This document shows, piece by piece, positions 13,438 through 21,192 of a stretch of DNA of 22,654 nucleotides. Each line of letters opens with the position of its first letter. Position 1 is the first letter of the stretch. The notes beneath the pieces were generated by a model, which did not search any database, had not been told where the DNA came from, and worked only from the letters and a program-made list of their open reading frames with translations. Origin of the DNA: Parafrigoribacterium mesophilum. GTDB taxonomy: Bacteria; Actinomycetota; Actinomycetes; Actinomycetales; Microbacteriaceae. Position numbers and translations under genes: made by a program. Where the stretch lies: contig NZ_JBDJAF010000009.1 of NCBI RefSeq assembly GCF_039652555.1, positions 1 to 22,654 on the forward strand, in the 5' to 3' direction.

Positions 13438-13700
13438 TTGTGGCCGCTCCTCGACACGTACCGGGCGACCACGACCGAACCCAGGAACGCCGTGGCCGCC
13501 AGCACCAGCATCGCCGCCAGATTCCGCGTGTGCGCGTGGTACACCATCTCGGCGCCCATCGCACAGATGATCGTCGTGAGCAGCATGTCGGATGCGATCA
13601 TCCGGTCCAGGATCGACGGCCCCCGCGCGATTCGGTACAGCGCCATCCCGGCGGCCGCAGTCAGCATGACTCCGAGACCCACGAACACCCACTCGGTCAT
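13434..13700 (-). CDS. mrpF: Mrp Na+/H+ antiporter subunit F
   Basis: An 88-aa membrane protein with three helices. The family signature RIARGPSILDRMIASDML lies near residues 23-40, and a third helix ends in GSVVVARYVSR. Length is normal for MrpF. Both ends overlap neighbours by 4 bp (ATGA), with mrpE upstream and mrpG downstream. In characterised Mrp systems MrpF contributes to the Na+ path near MrpE and MrpG and resembles part of respiratory-complex-related antiporters (family knowledge). Confidence 0.93.
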   Translation of the reverse strand: MTEWVFVGLGVMLTAAAGMALYRIARGPSILDRMIASDMLLTTIICAMGAEMVYHAHTRNLAAMLVLAATAFLGSVVVARYVSRSGHK

Positions 13701-14308
13701 CGGTCCGCCCCGTTCCCCTGAATCCGCCTCAGATCCGTTCTCGACCCGATGGCGCGAACAATGCGCGCTTCAACGACCAGCACCTTCCTGCGCATCAGCT
13801 CAACATCGCCGGTCGTCCGGGTGGCAAAGGTGTGCAGGTACAGGATGGATCGCTCCCGATCGGCCTCCACCACCAGCGAGCCGGGTACCAGCGACATGGC
13901 GATCGCATCCAGGGTCATGATCAGGTCGGAACGCGTTCTCAACTGGATGCCGATCACCGACGAGCGTGGGATGGGCCGCGGGTCCAGCGCTTGGAACGCC
14001 ACGGTGAACGAGGCGACCGCGACGTCGAGAAAAAAGTGCGCGAGAAAAACGATCGTGTACCAGAGATTGATCCGGCCGGACAGGTCGACCGGCGGCAGGT
14101 AGAACACCCGGGTCACCAGGATCGCGACGATCACGCCGGTGACGAAGCTAAGCCAGGTAGCCTGGCCCCACAGCACCATCCACAGCAGCACCAGTCCGAT
14201 GAGCAGCGGCAATTGCTGCCAGAGTCGTCCGCGAAGCTCTCTCCTGTCGGCTTTGCCGGTGCGGCCTTCGTGCTCGCCGGCCACCTCGTCCCGGTCCTGG
14301 TCGTTCAT
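13697..14308 (-). CDS. mrpE: Mrp Na+/H+ antiporter subunit E
   Basis: A 203-aa membrane protein. A hydrophilic N-terminal stretch of about 30 residues (charged Asp/Glu/Arg) precedes helices at about 33-70 and 82-106. The conserved Mrp core includes FYLPPVDLSGRINLWYTIVFLAHF (as FYLPPVDLSGRIN near 69-81) and the cytosolic part with SLVPGSLVVEADRERSILYLHTF (as SLVPGSLVVEAD and RERSILYLHTF near 138-161). Typical MrpE is about 160 aa, so this copy is extended at both ends. The start overlaps the mrpD stop and the stop overlaps the mrpF start, each by ATGA. Confidence 0.92.
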   Translation of the reverse strand: MNDQDRDEVAGEHEGRTGKADRRELRGRLWQQLPLLIGLVLLWMVLWGQATWLSFVTGVIVAILVTRVFYLPPVDLSGRINLWYTIVFLAHFFLDVAVASFTVAFQALDPRPIPRSSVIGIQLRTRSDLIMTLDAIAMSLVPGSLVVEADRERSILYLHTFATRTTGDVELMRRKVLVVEARIVRAIGSRTDLRRIQGNGADR

Positions 14309-15861
14309 TTCGACGCCCCGGTGAACACGGTCGTGATGTAATACTCGGGTCCGGTGATGTTGTCTCCGGCACGCGAACTCAGGTCATACAGCGGCGCAGC
14401 GAACACCGTGAGGGCGACGCTGACCGCGACCATGGCGGCTGTGGCTCCCACCATGATGCGTGGGATGCTGCGAGCCGGCTTCACCTCGGCCGACCCGGCG
14501 ATGGTCGGGAGCACCGGCAGCGGATGCTCATAGCCCGCCACTTCCTCCACGTCGCGCCAAAACGTCATGCCCCACGCACGCGCGAGCGCATACAGGGTGA
14601 GCAAGGCGACCAGTGCCCCGCTGCCGATGAGCATCCACGCGAGGAAGGAACCGGACTGCGCTCCCGCTTCAAACAACGCGAGCTTTCCGAGGAACCCCGA
14701 GAACGGCGGGATCCCGCCCAGACTCAACATCGGAATGAAGAACAGGACGCCGATCACCGGCGACGCTTTCAACAGGCCGCCGAGCCGGTTGATGCTGGTC
14801 GTGCCGCCTTGGCGTTCCACCAGCCCAGTCGCCAGGAACAGGGTGGTCTGCACGGTGATGTGGTGCACGATGTAGTAGGTCGCGGCGGAGAGCCCGGCGA
14901 CGGTGCCGAGCCCGATGCCGAACAGCATGTAGCCGATGTGACTCACCAGGGTGAACGACAACAGCCGTTTGATGTCCGACTGCGCGACCGCGCCCAGGAT
15001 TCCGACGATCATCGTCAACGCGGCGACGATCAGAATCGGGGTGTTCAATTCGTCTCCGGGGAAGATGATCATCTCGGTGCGCATGATCGCGTACACGCCC
15101 ACCTTGGTGAGCAGCCCGGCGAACACGGCGGTGACCGGCGCGGGGGCGGTCGGGTACGAGTCCGGCAGCCAGAACGACAGCGGGAACACGGCCGCCTTGA
15201 TGCCGAACGCGAGAAGCAGCATGACGTGCAGAATCAGCTGCACGTCCGGTGGCAGGTCGGCGAGCCGCACGGACAGCTGGGCGATGTTCACCGTGCCGGT
15301 GGCGCCGTAAATCATGGCAATGGCGGCCAGGAAAATCACGGACGAGACGAGGCTGACCACGATGTAGGTGATTCCGGCCCGAATGCGCAGCTCGGTGCCG
15401 CCCACCGTGATGAGCACATAGCTGGCCACCAGCAGAATCTCGAAACTCACATACAGGTTGAACAGGTCGCCGGCGATGAACGCGTTGAAGACGCCGGTCG
15501 CCAAAATCAGGTAGGTCGGGTAGTAGATCGACACCGGGGTCTCGCGATCGCCATCGGCAAGCCCCTGACCCACCGAGAACACCAGCACCGCCAGCAGCAC
15601 GGCGGCCGAGACCACCAGCAGCAGGGCCGCCAACCGGTCGACGACCAGCACGATGCCGAACGGCGCGCTCCACCCGCCGATCTCCACGGCAATGGCACCA
15701 CTGCGGTCGACGGCCACCAATAGGGCAACGCCAATCACCAAGACGGCGGTGAGCACGCTGACCGCGATCGCGGTTTGCACGCGCGGATGCTTCGCCTGGG
15801 TCAACGCGACGGCGGCGCCCAGCAACGGCAACAGAACCACGAGCGGCATCAACACGGTCAT
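14305..15861 (-). CDS. mrpD: Mrp Na+/H+ antiporter subunit D
   Basis: A 518-aa polytopic membrane protein of the proton-pumping NuoL/M/N family with about 14 helices. The ion-path residues are present: Glu141 in YVSFEILLVASY, Lys222 in FGIKAAVFPLSFWLPDSYP (as FGIKAAVFPLSF then WLPDSYP), and Lys253 in GLLTKVGVYAIMR. They correspond to the essential Glu/Lys pair of known MrpD proteins. The family-typical VERQGGTTSINRLGGL and FIPMLSLGGIPPFSGFLGK (as MLSLGGIPPFSGF) are also intact. Length is normal. It overlaps mrpC and mrpE by ATGA. It is one of the two large subunits that exchange H+ against Na+ across the cytoplasmic membrane. Confidence 0.95.
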   Translation of the reverse strand: MTVLMPLVVLLPLLGAAVALTQAKHPRVQTAIAVSVLTAVLVIGVALLVAVDRSGAIAVEIGGWSAPFGIVLVVDRLAALLLVVSAAVLLAVLVFSVGQGLADGDRETPVSIYYPTYLILATGVFNAFIAGDLFNLYVSFEILLVASYVLITVGGTELRIRAGITYIVVSLVSSVIFLAAIAMIYGATGTVNIAQLSVRLADLPPDVQLILHVMLLLAFGIKAAVFPLSFWLPDSYPTAPAPVTAVFAGLLTKVGVYAIMRTEMIIFPGDELNTPILIVAALTMIVGILGAVAQSDIKRLLSFTLVSHIGYMLFGIGLGTVAGLSAATYYIVHHITVQTTLFLATGLVERQGGTTSINRLGGLLKASPVIGVLFFIPMLSLGGIPPFSGFLGKLALFEAGAQSGSFLAWMLIGSGALVALLTLYALARAWGMTFWRDVEEVAGYEHPLPVLPTIAGSAEVKPARSIPRIMVGATAAMVAVSVALTVFAAPLYDLSSRAGDNITGPEYYITTVFTGASK

Positions 15862-16436
15862 GGATGCTCCTCCGGCCGGTCCCGCGTTGCGCGGCGCTGC
15901 TCGGCCTGACGTTGCTCGGCCCGCAACTGCTCGGTGCGCAATTGCTCGGCCAGCTGCTCCGCGACGCTCTCCTGCTCTTCCAGCCGTTCCAGTTCCGCCA
16001 GGTCGAGCGCGGTGGAGACGGCGGCCGCCGCGCGCGTTCCGAACTCAGTGTCTTCGCCGGCGACATCACGTTCCGCCACCACGGAGGCCCTGCGCCGACC
16101 GACCTCCACGTCTTCGGTGTCATCGTGAACGACATCCAGATGGGCCAAGCGCCAGGAGCGGTAGATGAGTGCCATCAGAAACGCGGACACCCCGAACGTG
16201 ATGACGATGGAGGTCAGCATGAAGGCGTGCGGCAGCGGATCGGCCAGTCGTCCGGTTTCACCGTAGAACGGCGCGACGCCCGCGCGACCGGAGATGACGA
16301 GGATGAGGAGGTTCGTCGCATTGCCAACCAGGAGAAAGCCGAGTAACACGCGGGTCATGCTGCGCTCCAGCAGCAGATACACACCGGCCGCGTACAGCAC
16401 GGCCATCACTGCGACCAGGGTCAGGGAGACGCTCAT
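15858..16436 (-). CDS. mrpC: Mrp Na+/H+ antiporter subunit C with long C-terminal coiled coil
   Basis: A 192-aa protein. Residues 1-98 are a NuoK-like three-helix MrpC core with ERSMTRVLLGFLLVGNATNLL (as RSMTRVLLGFLLVGNATN) near 25-44 and DPLPHAFMLTSIVITFGVSA (as DPLPHAFMLTSIVITFG) near 66-82. Residues 99-192 are a hydrophilic tail not found in the usual protein of about 110 aa. Positions 145-183 carry repeated (L/R)xxEQ units with spacing suited to an alpha-helical coiled coil, predicted to be cytosolic. The corresponding DNA shows repeated TTGCTCGGCC-like words at about 15898-15960. It overlaps both neighbours by ATGA. Confidence 0.92.
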   Translation of the reverse strand: MSVSLTLVAVMAVLYAAGVYLLLERSMTRVLLGFLLVGNATNLLILVISGRAGVAPFYGETGRLADPLPHAFMLTSIVITFGVSAFLMALIYRSWRLAHLDVVHDDTEDVEVGRRRASVVAERDVAGEDTEFGTRAAAAVSTALDLAELERLEEQESVAEQLAEQLRTEQLRAEQRQAEQRRATRDRPEEHP

Positions 16437-19345
16437 ATCGTGCTCCCGCTTTCGAGTTCTTCCGATGCATCCTCCTGCTGGCGGTCAACCTCGGCGCCCA
16501 GGCTGCGCAGCACGTCGAGCACCATGCCGATCACGACCAGGTAGACCCCGACGTCGAAAACCGTCGAGGTCGTGAACTCCAGGTGCCCCAGCACCGGAAC
16601 CGTCGCCTCGAACCAGGTCGAGGTGAGCGCGTGCTCGCCGAACAGCAGCGGAGCGGTTGCCGTGCCCGCCGCGAGGATGAGGCCGGCGCCCAGCAGCTTC
16701 CCGGCATCCAGCGGTGCGGCCGCCCCCAACTCGTAACGGCCTCCAGCGAGGTATCGCCCAGCGAGCGCCAGTCCCGCGACAAGCCCGCCGGCGAAACCAC
16801 CGCCCGGCAGGTTATGGCCGGTGAAGAGGATGTACACCGAGAGCACCACCACGGCGTGAAACAGCAGACGGATGACCACCTCGAGCAGGATCGAGCGGTT
16901 CTCCGGAGCGAGCTTGCGGCCGGCCAGCAGCCAGGCGTTGCGGGTGGACGGATCCTGAACGCCGGGGACGTACTCGGCGGCGACGGTCTCTCGCATCGGT
17001 CGCAACCGTGCTCGCAGCGTGCGCCGGCGGCGGTGGTCCGGCACCCGCGGCAGATTGTCGGTTCTGCTGCGCAGGAAGACCAGGCTGGCGACACCGGTGG
17101 CCGCCGCGATCAGGACGGAGAGTTCGCCCAGGGTGTCCCAGCCGCGGATGTCGACGAGCACGACGTTGACGACGTTGTTGCCGTGCCCGAATTCGTGGGC
17201 CAGGTCGGGCAGGGCCAGCGAGATGGGCGAGGCGGTTCTGGCGCCCAGGGCGACAACGGCCACCGCGGCCATCACCAGTCCGACGGCGGCGCCGACAACG
17301 GCTCGGACGACCCGGTGTGCGCTGCCGTGTTCCTGCCCGAGCCTGGCGGGCAGGCGGCGGAGAACCAGAACAAAAGCGATGAGCGTGACGGTTTCCACGA
17401 GCACCTGGGTGAGCGCGAGATCCGGCGCCCCATGGAAGGCAAACAGTGCCGCCATACCGTACCCGGTCACGCCGACCAACAGCGCCGCTGAGAATCGCTT
17501 GCCTGCCCGGACCAAGGCGACGGCGGCGACCGCCATGATCGCGCCGGCCGCGAGTTGCGCTGGGCTGTCGAACAACAACACCTCGTCGGGCCAAGTTCGG
17601 TTCAACGCGAGCGTCGTCCCGACCGACCCGACCATGACGAGCAGGATCACACCCAGGTAGAACGGCAGTGAACCGCGCTGAGTCGTCGCAGTCACCCGGC
17701 CGGCGACGCGGTCGAGCGCCCGCATCAGCTTCCGGTACAACTCGCTCGAGTCCACGATGGCCGGAACACGCGATTGACCTGCGAAGACCGGGGTGCGCGC
17801 CAGGAACATGGCCACCCCGCCAAGGACCGTGAGCGTAGAAACGATCAACGCAGAATCGACGCCGTGCCACATGGCGAGAACGTAGTCCTGGTGGGCGGGT
17901 GGGAACAGCGCAGAATAGCCGGCCAGCACCGTGCCGACGGCACCGAACAGCGGCGCCAGGGCGATCCCGGCGACGGCCAGAAGTCCTGGCGAGAACAGGA
18001 ACCACACGCTCTCGTGCACGGGACGAACCTTTTCGACGTCGCGTTTGCGAGCGAAGGCTCCCCACAGGAACCGTGCGCTGTACGCCACTGTGAGGGTGGA
18101 CCCGAGTGCGACGCCCACCACGATGATCCATCCGACGGTCGAACCGGAGGTCGCATCCTCCAGCAAAGCGGTGAGCACCGCTTCTTTGGCAACGAATCCT
18201 GCGGTGAGCGGAAGTCCGGCCATGGACAGGGTCGCCAAGACCGCGATCGCGGTCACAAAGGGTGCCTCCCTGCCCAGACCACTGAGCTTGCGCAGATCGC
18301 GCGTTCCGGCACGGTGGTCGACGATGCCGACAATAAGGAAAAGGGCCGCCTTGAACAGTGCGTGCGCGAGCAGGAGCGCGAGCCCAGCGAGGGCGGCCGT
18401 GCGCGTTCCGAAGCTTACGACCACGACGAGGAATCCGAGCTGGCTGACGGTGCCGTACGCCAGTAGCAGCTTGAGGTCGAACTGGGTGAGCGCCCGCCAG
18501 CCGCCGACCAGCATGGTGAACACCCCGAGGCTGAGCAGAAGCGGATGCCACCCCGGCGTATCGCCGAAACCCGGCGCCAGTCGCGCGATGAGGTAAATTC
18601 CGGCCTGCACCATTGCCGCGGCGTGCAGGTATGCGCTCACCGGGGTGGGCGCCGCCATCGCCGCGGGCAGCCAGAAATGGAACGGGATGATCGCGGATTT
18701 GCTGAGCGCCCCGACCAGGATCAGCATGATGGCAATGGTTACCGCCGTCCCGTGCGGGGCAAGACCGAGCAGTTTGGTCAGGCTGGCGGTTCCGGCGGCT
18801 TGCGCCAACAGGACAAGCCCGACCAGCATGGCCAGGCCGCCGGCGGTTGTGACGATCAGCGCCTGCAGTGCGGCACCGCGGCTGGCCAGGCGGCCGGTGT
18901 AGTGGCCGATCAGAAGATAGGAGAAAACGCTGGTGGCTTCCCAGAACAGGAACAGCAGGTACACGTTGTCGGCGATGACCAGCCCGTACATGCCTCCGGT
19001 GAAGGCCAGCAACGAGGACGCAAACCGGCCAAGGCCGTGCTCGGACGCGGCGAAGTACGTCGTGCAGTAGAGAATCACCAGCGCGCCGACGCCCGTGACG
19101 ATGAGCGCGAGCAACCAGGACAGCGCATCCACGCGGACGCTCAGGTCCAGTTGCAACTGCGGAATCCAGGGCACGGCCTCCACCGCGGCGTGACCGGCGC
19201 TGACTGTCGGTGTCTGAGTCAGGGTGAGAACGAACGCCGCAGCAGGGACGAGAGCGACGAGCGGGAATATCCGAACGCCCAGCGCGCGCGTTACTGCAGG
19301 AACGACCAGCGAAACGAGCCCGAACGCCACGAGGAATGCAAGCAC
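16433..19345 (-). CDS. mrpA: Mrp Na+/H+ antiporter subunit A fused to subunit B
   Basis: A 970-aa polytopic membrane protein and the first gene of the operon. The N-terminal part is NuoL-like, with Glu136 in LFLFWEATSVFSYLL, Lys216 in ALSKSAIIPFHFWLP, His223 and His241 in AMAAPTPVSAYLHAAAM. These match the conserved ion-path residues of MrpA. The C-terminal MrpA segments (GAPDLALTQVLVETV and the DUF4040-like part) are followed by a complete MrpB domain at about 814-950 (HAVVVLSVYILFTGHNLPGG, then GGFAGGLVAGLALAGRYL). The A-B fusion is common in actinobacteria. The GTG at 19345 has GGGAGG 4 nt upstream. The complex exports Na+ in exchange for H+ for pH and salt homeostasis. Its stop overlaps the mrpC start by ATGA. 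Confidence 0.95.
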   Translation of the reverse strand: MLAFLVAFGLVSLVVPAVTRALGVRIFPLVALVPAAAFVLTLTQTPTVSAGHAAVEAVPWIPQLQLDLSVRVDALSWLLALIVTGVGALVILYCTTYFAASEHGLGRFASSLLAFTGGMYGLVIADNVYLLFLFWEATSVFSYLLIGHYTGRLASRGAALQALIVTTAGGLAMLVGLVLLAQAAGTASLTKLLGLAPHGTAVTIAIMLILVGALSKSAIIPFHFWLPAAMAAPTPVSAYLHAAAMVQAGIYLIARLAPGFGDTPGWHPLLLSLGVFTMLVGGWRALTQFDLKLLLAYGTVSQLGFLVVVVSFGTRTAALAGLALLLAHALFKAALFLIVGIVDHRAGTRDLRKLSGLGREAPFVTAIAVLATLSMAGLPLTAGFVAKEAVLTALLEDATSGSTVGWIIVVGVALGSTLTVAYSARFLWGAFARKRDVEKVRPVHESVWFLFSPGLLAVAGIALAPLFGAVGTVLAGYSALFPPAHQDYVLAMWHGVDSALIVSTLTVLGGVAMFLARTPVFAGQSRVPAIVDSSELYRKLMRALDRVAGRVTATTQRGSLPFYLGVILLVMVGSVGTTLALNRTWPDEVLLFDSPAQLAAGAIMAVAAVALVRAGKRFSAALLVGVTGYGMAALFAFHGAPDLALTQVLVETVTLIAFVLVLRRLPARLGQEHGSAHRVVRAVVGAAVGLVMAAVAVVALGARTASPISLALPDLAHEFGHGNNVVNVVLVDIRGWDTLGELSVLIAAATGVASLVFLRSRTDNLPRVPDHRRRRTLRARLRPMRETVAAEYVPGVQDPSTRNAWLLAGRKLAPENRSILLEVVIRLLFHAVVVLSVYILFTGHNLPGGGFAGGLVAGLALAGRYLAGGRYELGAAAPLDAGKLLGAGLILAAGTATAPLLFGEHALTSTWFEATVPVLGHLEFTTSTVFDVGVYLVVIGMVLDVLRSLGAEVDRQQEDASEELESGSTI

Positions 19346-19416
19346 GGTTCCTCCCGGAGCGTCGGTTCTATCACGGGTAAATCAGATCGAAGCGAACCGG
19401 TGTCAGCGAAGGCCCA

Positions 19417-19707
19417 TCATCCTTCTTCCCTGGTGATCTGCGTGAACCGACGTTCGAGGTCGGCCAATCGATCGGGGATGGGCCGGCTGTGCAGCATGTT
19501 GGCGACCTGGTCGGCTTCGTCTTCATCAAGGTCGATCGTTGCCAAGTGTTCGTCGGAGATGGACGAGTCCTGGCCGGTCAACGGTCCGTAAATGAACAAC
19601 TTCCGGCTCCCGGACGGCTCCTCAAGCACCCCGAAATGTTCGCCGCTGCGAGTGACGCAGTGATGCATCATTCCTGCACCGGGTACCGACGTGTGAGTGA
19701 TCTCCAT
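19417..19707 (-). CDS. KhtT-like cation:proton antiporter regulatory-domain protein, lacking TrkA-C
   Basis: A 96-aa soluble protein with no membrane segment. Residues 1-72 resemble the N-terminal domain of the KhtT-type cation:proton antiporter regulatory subunits: MEITHTSVPGAGMMHHCVTR (read as MEITHTSVPGAG and MHHCVTR), SGEHFGVLEEPSGSRKLFIY (as SGEHFGVL, SGSRKLFIY) and IDLDEDEADQVANML. Those proteins usually continue into a TrkA-C (RCK_C) ligand domain. Here the chain ends after one more helix (73-96). It lies 71 bp upstream of mrpA on the same strand, so cotranscription with the Mrp operon is likely. Regulation of a CPA2 exchanger is the known role of full-length relatives. A role with Mrp is inferred from position only. 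ATG at 19707 has only a distant GGAG. Confidence 0.65.
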   Translation of the reverse strand: MEITHTSVPGAGMMHHCVTRSGEHFGVLEEPSGSRKLFIYGPLTGQDSSISDEHLATIDLDEDEADQVANMLHSRPIPDRLADLERRFTQITREEG

Positions 19708-19848
19708 GACGGATGCTGCTCCGTTTCTCTCCGGGGCGACAGCGGTTACTTGCAGCTTACTGCCCCCCTAGGAAGTTCTGGCTGGACATTCCCTCAGTCG
19801 GCGGGACCGAAGCCGCCGGGCACGTCTACCGGTCGCCCCGCATCCTGT

Positions 19849-19930
19849 CCCGTTTCACGGAGATTCTGTCTGCGCACCCCGTTTTGGCAGGCATCCCGGT
19901 GTCCTAGATACAAAATCTCCGTGAAACGGG
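19849..19930. repeat. 82-bp palindromic intergenic element, copy D (perfect outer arms)
   Basis: The outer arms CCCGTTTCACGGAG and CTCCGTGAAACGGG are exact complements over 14 bp, and the pairing continues inward (ATTCTGT against ACAAAAT with mismatches). The centre holds AGGCATCC. This is the best-preserved of the four copies. Confidence 0.88.
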
Positions 19931-19937
19931 ATCAGGC

Positions 19938-19997
19938 GGCGGGGAACAGGGAGGTGCGGCTCGGAGCAGGGAGGTACGGCGGGGAACATTGGGGAGA
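19938..19997 (+). repeat. 20-bp imperfect tandem repeat, three units
   Basis: Units start at 19938 (GGCGGGGAACAGGGAGGTGC), 19958 (GGCTCGGAGCAGGGAGGTAC) and 19978 (GGCGGGGAACATTGGGGAGA). A similar GGCGGGGAGCAGG sequence follows palindromic copy A at about 2674, so the unit may belong to the same larger element. Confidence 0.7.
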
Positions 19998-20000
19998 GAA

Positions 20001-20567
20001 TTACGCGGTGGCGAGTTTCTCCACCGTGCGCAGGTTGCGCGTGGTGATGTACGGCGTGAACCGGGACTTGGCGAGCAGCTTTGCGAACGGGCTGTTCAGC
20101 GTGGATCCACGCGGCACCCGCCAGTACAGCACCCCGTCCCCGGATGCGATCGACTCCTCCTCCTGGGTCAGGCTCCCGGAGGAGGCGAGCAGTTCCGCGG
20201 CGACGTTCTCGTCGGAGGAGAACACGACATACGGATGGTGGGTGTCGTCGGCGCGCGCGAACGGGTACCCCGCCGCGATCCGCGCCATCCGCTCCCCCGA
20301 CACGAGCACGATCCACGCGTCGTACCCGAACGCTTGCTGGAGGGCCAACTCGATGCGGCCCTTCAGGTCCGCAAGCCCCGCGGATGCGATGCCGTCCGTT
20401 GCGTCGAACGCCACGTTGCCGCTCGCGAGCACGGTGCGCACCCCGGTGAACCCCTGCTCGGCGAAGGTCGCGGCGAGCGGCGCGCTCTTCACAGTGATCC
20501 CGCCCACATTGACGCCGCGTAGCAGCGCGATCATTCTGGCCGTGTGTGTCATCGGGCCGACACTCAT
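20001..20567 (-). CDS. DUF1697 family protein
   Basis: A protein of up to 188 aa, predicted cytosolic. The family hallmarks are IALLRGVNVGGITVKSAPLA (as IALLRGVNVGG) at about 13-23, FTGVRTVLASGNVAFDA near 40-56, and the C-terminal TLNSPFAKLLAKSRFTPYITTRN with TRNLRTVEKLA. Full length is normal for the family. The molecular function of DUF1697 is not established. Two starts are possible, ATG at 20567 and ATG at 20552; neither has a good ribosome binding site. The shorter form is equally consistent with the family, whose members begin just before the ALLRGVNV motif. It follows the DinB-like gene by 21 bp on the same strand and is probably cotranscribed. Confidence 0.85.
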   Translation of the reverse strand: MSVGPMTHTARMIALLRGVNVGGITVKSAPLAATFAEQGFTGVRTVLASGNVAFDATDGIASAGLADLKGRIELALQQAFGYDAWIVLVSGERMARIAAGYPFARADDTHHPYVVFSSDENVAAELLASSGSLTQEEESIASGDGVLYWRVPRGSTLNSPFAKLLAKSRFTPYITTRNLRTVEKLATA

Positions 20568-20588
20568 TTCGGTTGAGCGACCCCGCCG

Positions 20589-21101
20589 TCAGCGGCGGGT
20601 CACCATTCGGGCCACGAATGCCGCCTGACCGACGTGCTGCAGGTCGTCGGCGATCACACTGACCAGACGCACCCCGAGGGTCACCGGCGGGTCCCAGCTG
20701 GTGTCGACGATGCGGCTCAGGTCCGGATCGCTCAGCCCATGAATGAACCGCACGGTGCGGTCATGAACGGCCTCGTGGTAGCCGATGAGCAGCTCCGCGG
20801 TGAGACCGACGACCTGCGCGACCTCCTTCGAGGACTGACCGAACCCGGTGGCGTCGGCCGGAAATGGCAGCCCGAAACGCTCGAACCAGCCGGCATCGGT
20901 CCACACCTGGTCGCTGTCCGCGACCTCGGCGACGTGATCGTCCTGCACCCGGGTGAGGTGCCAGATCAGCCAGCCGATCGAGTTCGCGCCATCGTCGACC
21001 CGAACCGCGAGGTCGTCGGGGGTCAAGCCCCTGACGACGCGGCGCACCGCGCCCCGGATGCGTCCGAAGCCGTCGACGAGCAAGTCGATACTGGTGGTCA
21101 T
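20589..21101 (-). CDS. DinB/DUF664 family protein (mycothiol-transferase-like)
   Basis: A 170-aa cytosolic four-helix-bundle protein of the DinB superfamily, closest in look to the actinobacterial DUF664 group. The N-terminal VDGFGRIRGAVRRVVRGLTPDDL is followed by SIGWLIWHLTRVQDDHVAE, with His48 as the likely first metal ligand. Further histidines lie in IGYHEAVHD and in DDLQHVGQAAFVARM near the C-terminus, giving the usual triad of metal ligands. Some members are metal-dependent thiol (mycothiol or bacillithiol) S-transferases that detoxify electrophiles; that activity is inferred here. The ATG at 21101 has GAGAGG 8 nt upstream. The gene is divergent from the amine oxidase. Confidence 0.85.
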   Translation of the reverse strand: MTTSIDLLVDGFGRIRGAVRRVVRGLTPDDLAVRVDDGANSIGWLIWHLTRVQDDHVAEVADSDQVWTDAGWFERFGLPFPADATGFGQSSKEVAQVVGLTAELLIGYHEAVHDRTVRFIHGLSDPDLSRIVDTSWDPPVTLGVRLVSVIADDLQHVGQAAFVARMVTRR

Positions 21102-21186
21102 GGTCCCATCCTCTCTCCATCAGCGCACCGATGCGGGAACTGATCGGGTCAGGAAAGTGCTTCTGGTCACGGGTCGTCGTCGTGGC

Positions 21187-21192
21187 TAGCCT
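21187..21192 (+). promoter_or_regulatory. -10 box of the amine oxidase gene (leaderless candidate)
   Basis: TAGCCT fits TANNNT and ends exactly 6 nt before the ATG at 21199. TGGTCA at 21164-21169, 17 nt upstream, is a weak -35. No Shine-Dalgarno lies in the 6-nt gap. Confidence 0.5.

Larger units (their letters stand above)
19708..20000. other. Intergenic region with palindromic and tandem repeats
   Basis: These 293 bp separate the KhtT-like gene and the DUF1697 gene, both on the minus strand. They hold the fourth palindromic element (19849-19930) and an adjoining 20-bp tandem repeat (19938-19997). A possible -10 box TAAGCT (minus strand) is visible around 19757-19762, without a convincing -35. 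No gene is seen. Confidence 0.7.

Noticed and set aside
12934..13692. Longer mrpG with 85 extra N-terminal residues
   Set aside because: The extra part is mrpF read in another frame. ATG at 13437 overlaps the mrpF stop as ATGA, like all other junctions, and gives a normal MrpG start.
14669..16135. 488-codon minus-strand frame overlapping mrpC and mrpD
   Set aside because: It is out of frame with two clearly conserved Mrp genes, its composition is Arg/Pro-rich, and no motif is recognised.
2574..19930. Palindromic elements interpreted as a CRISPR array or as ordinary terminators
   Set aside because: Copies are kilobases apart without spacers, which excludes CRISPR. One copy lies between divergent genes, none is followed by a clear T-run, and both arms are conserved in sequence, so terminator function alone does not explain them.
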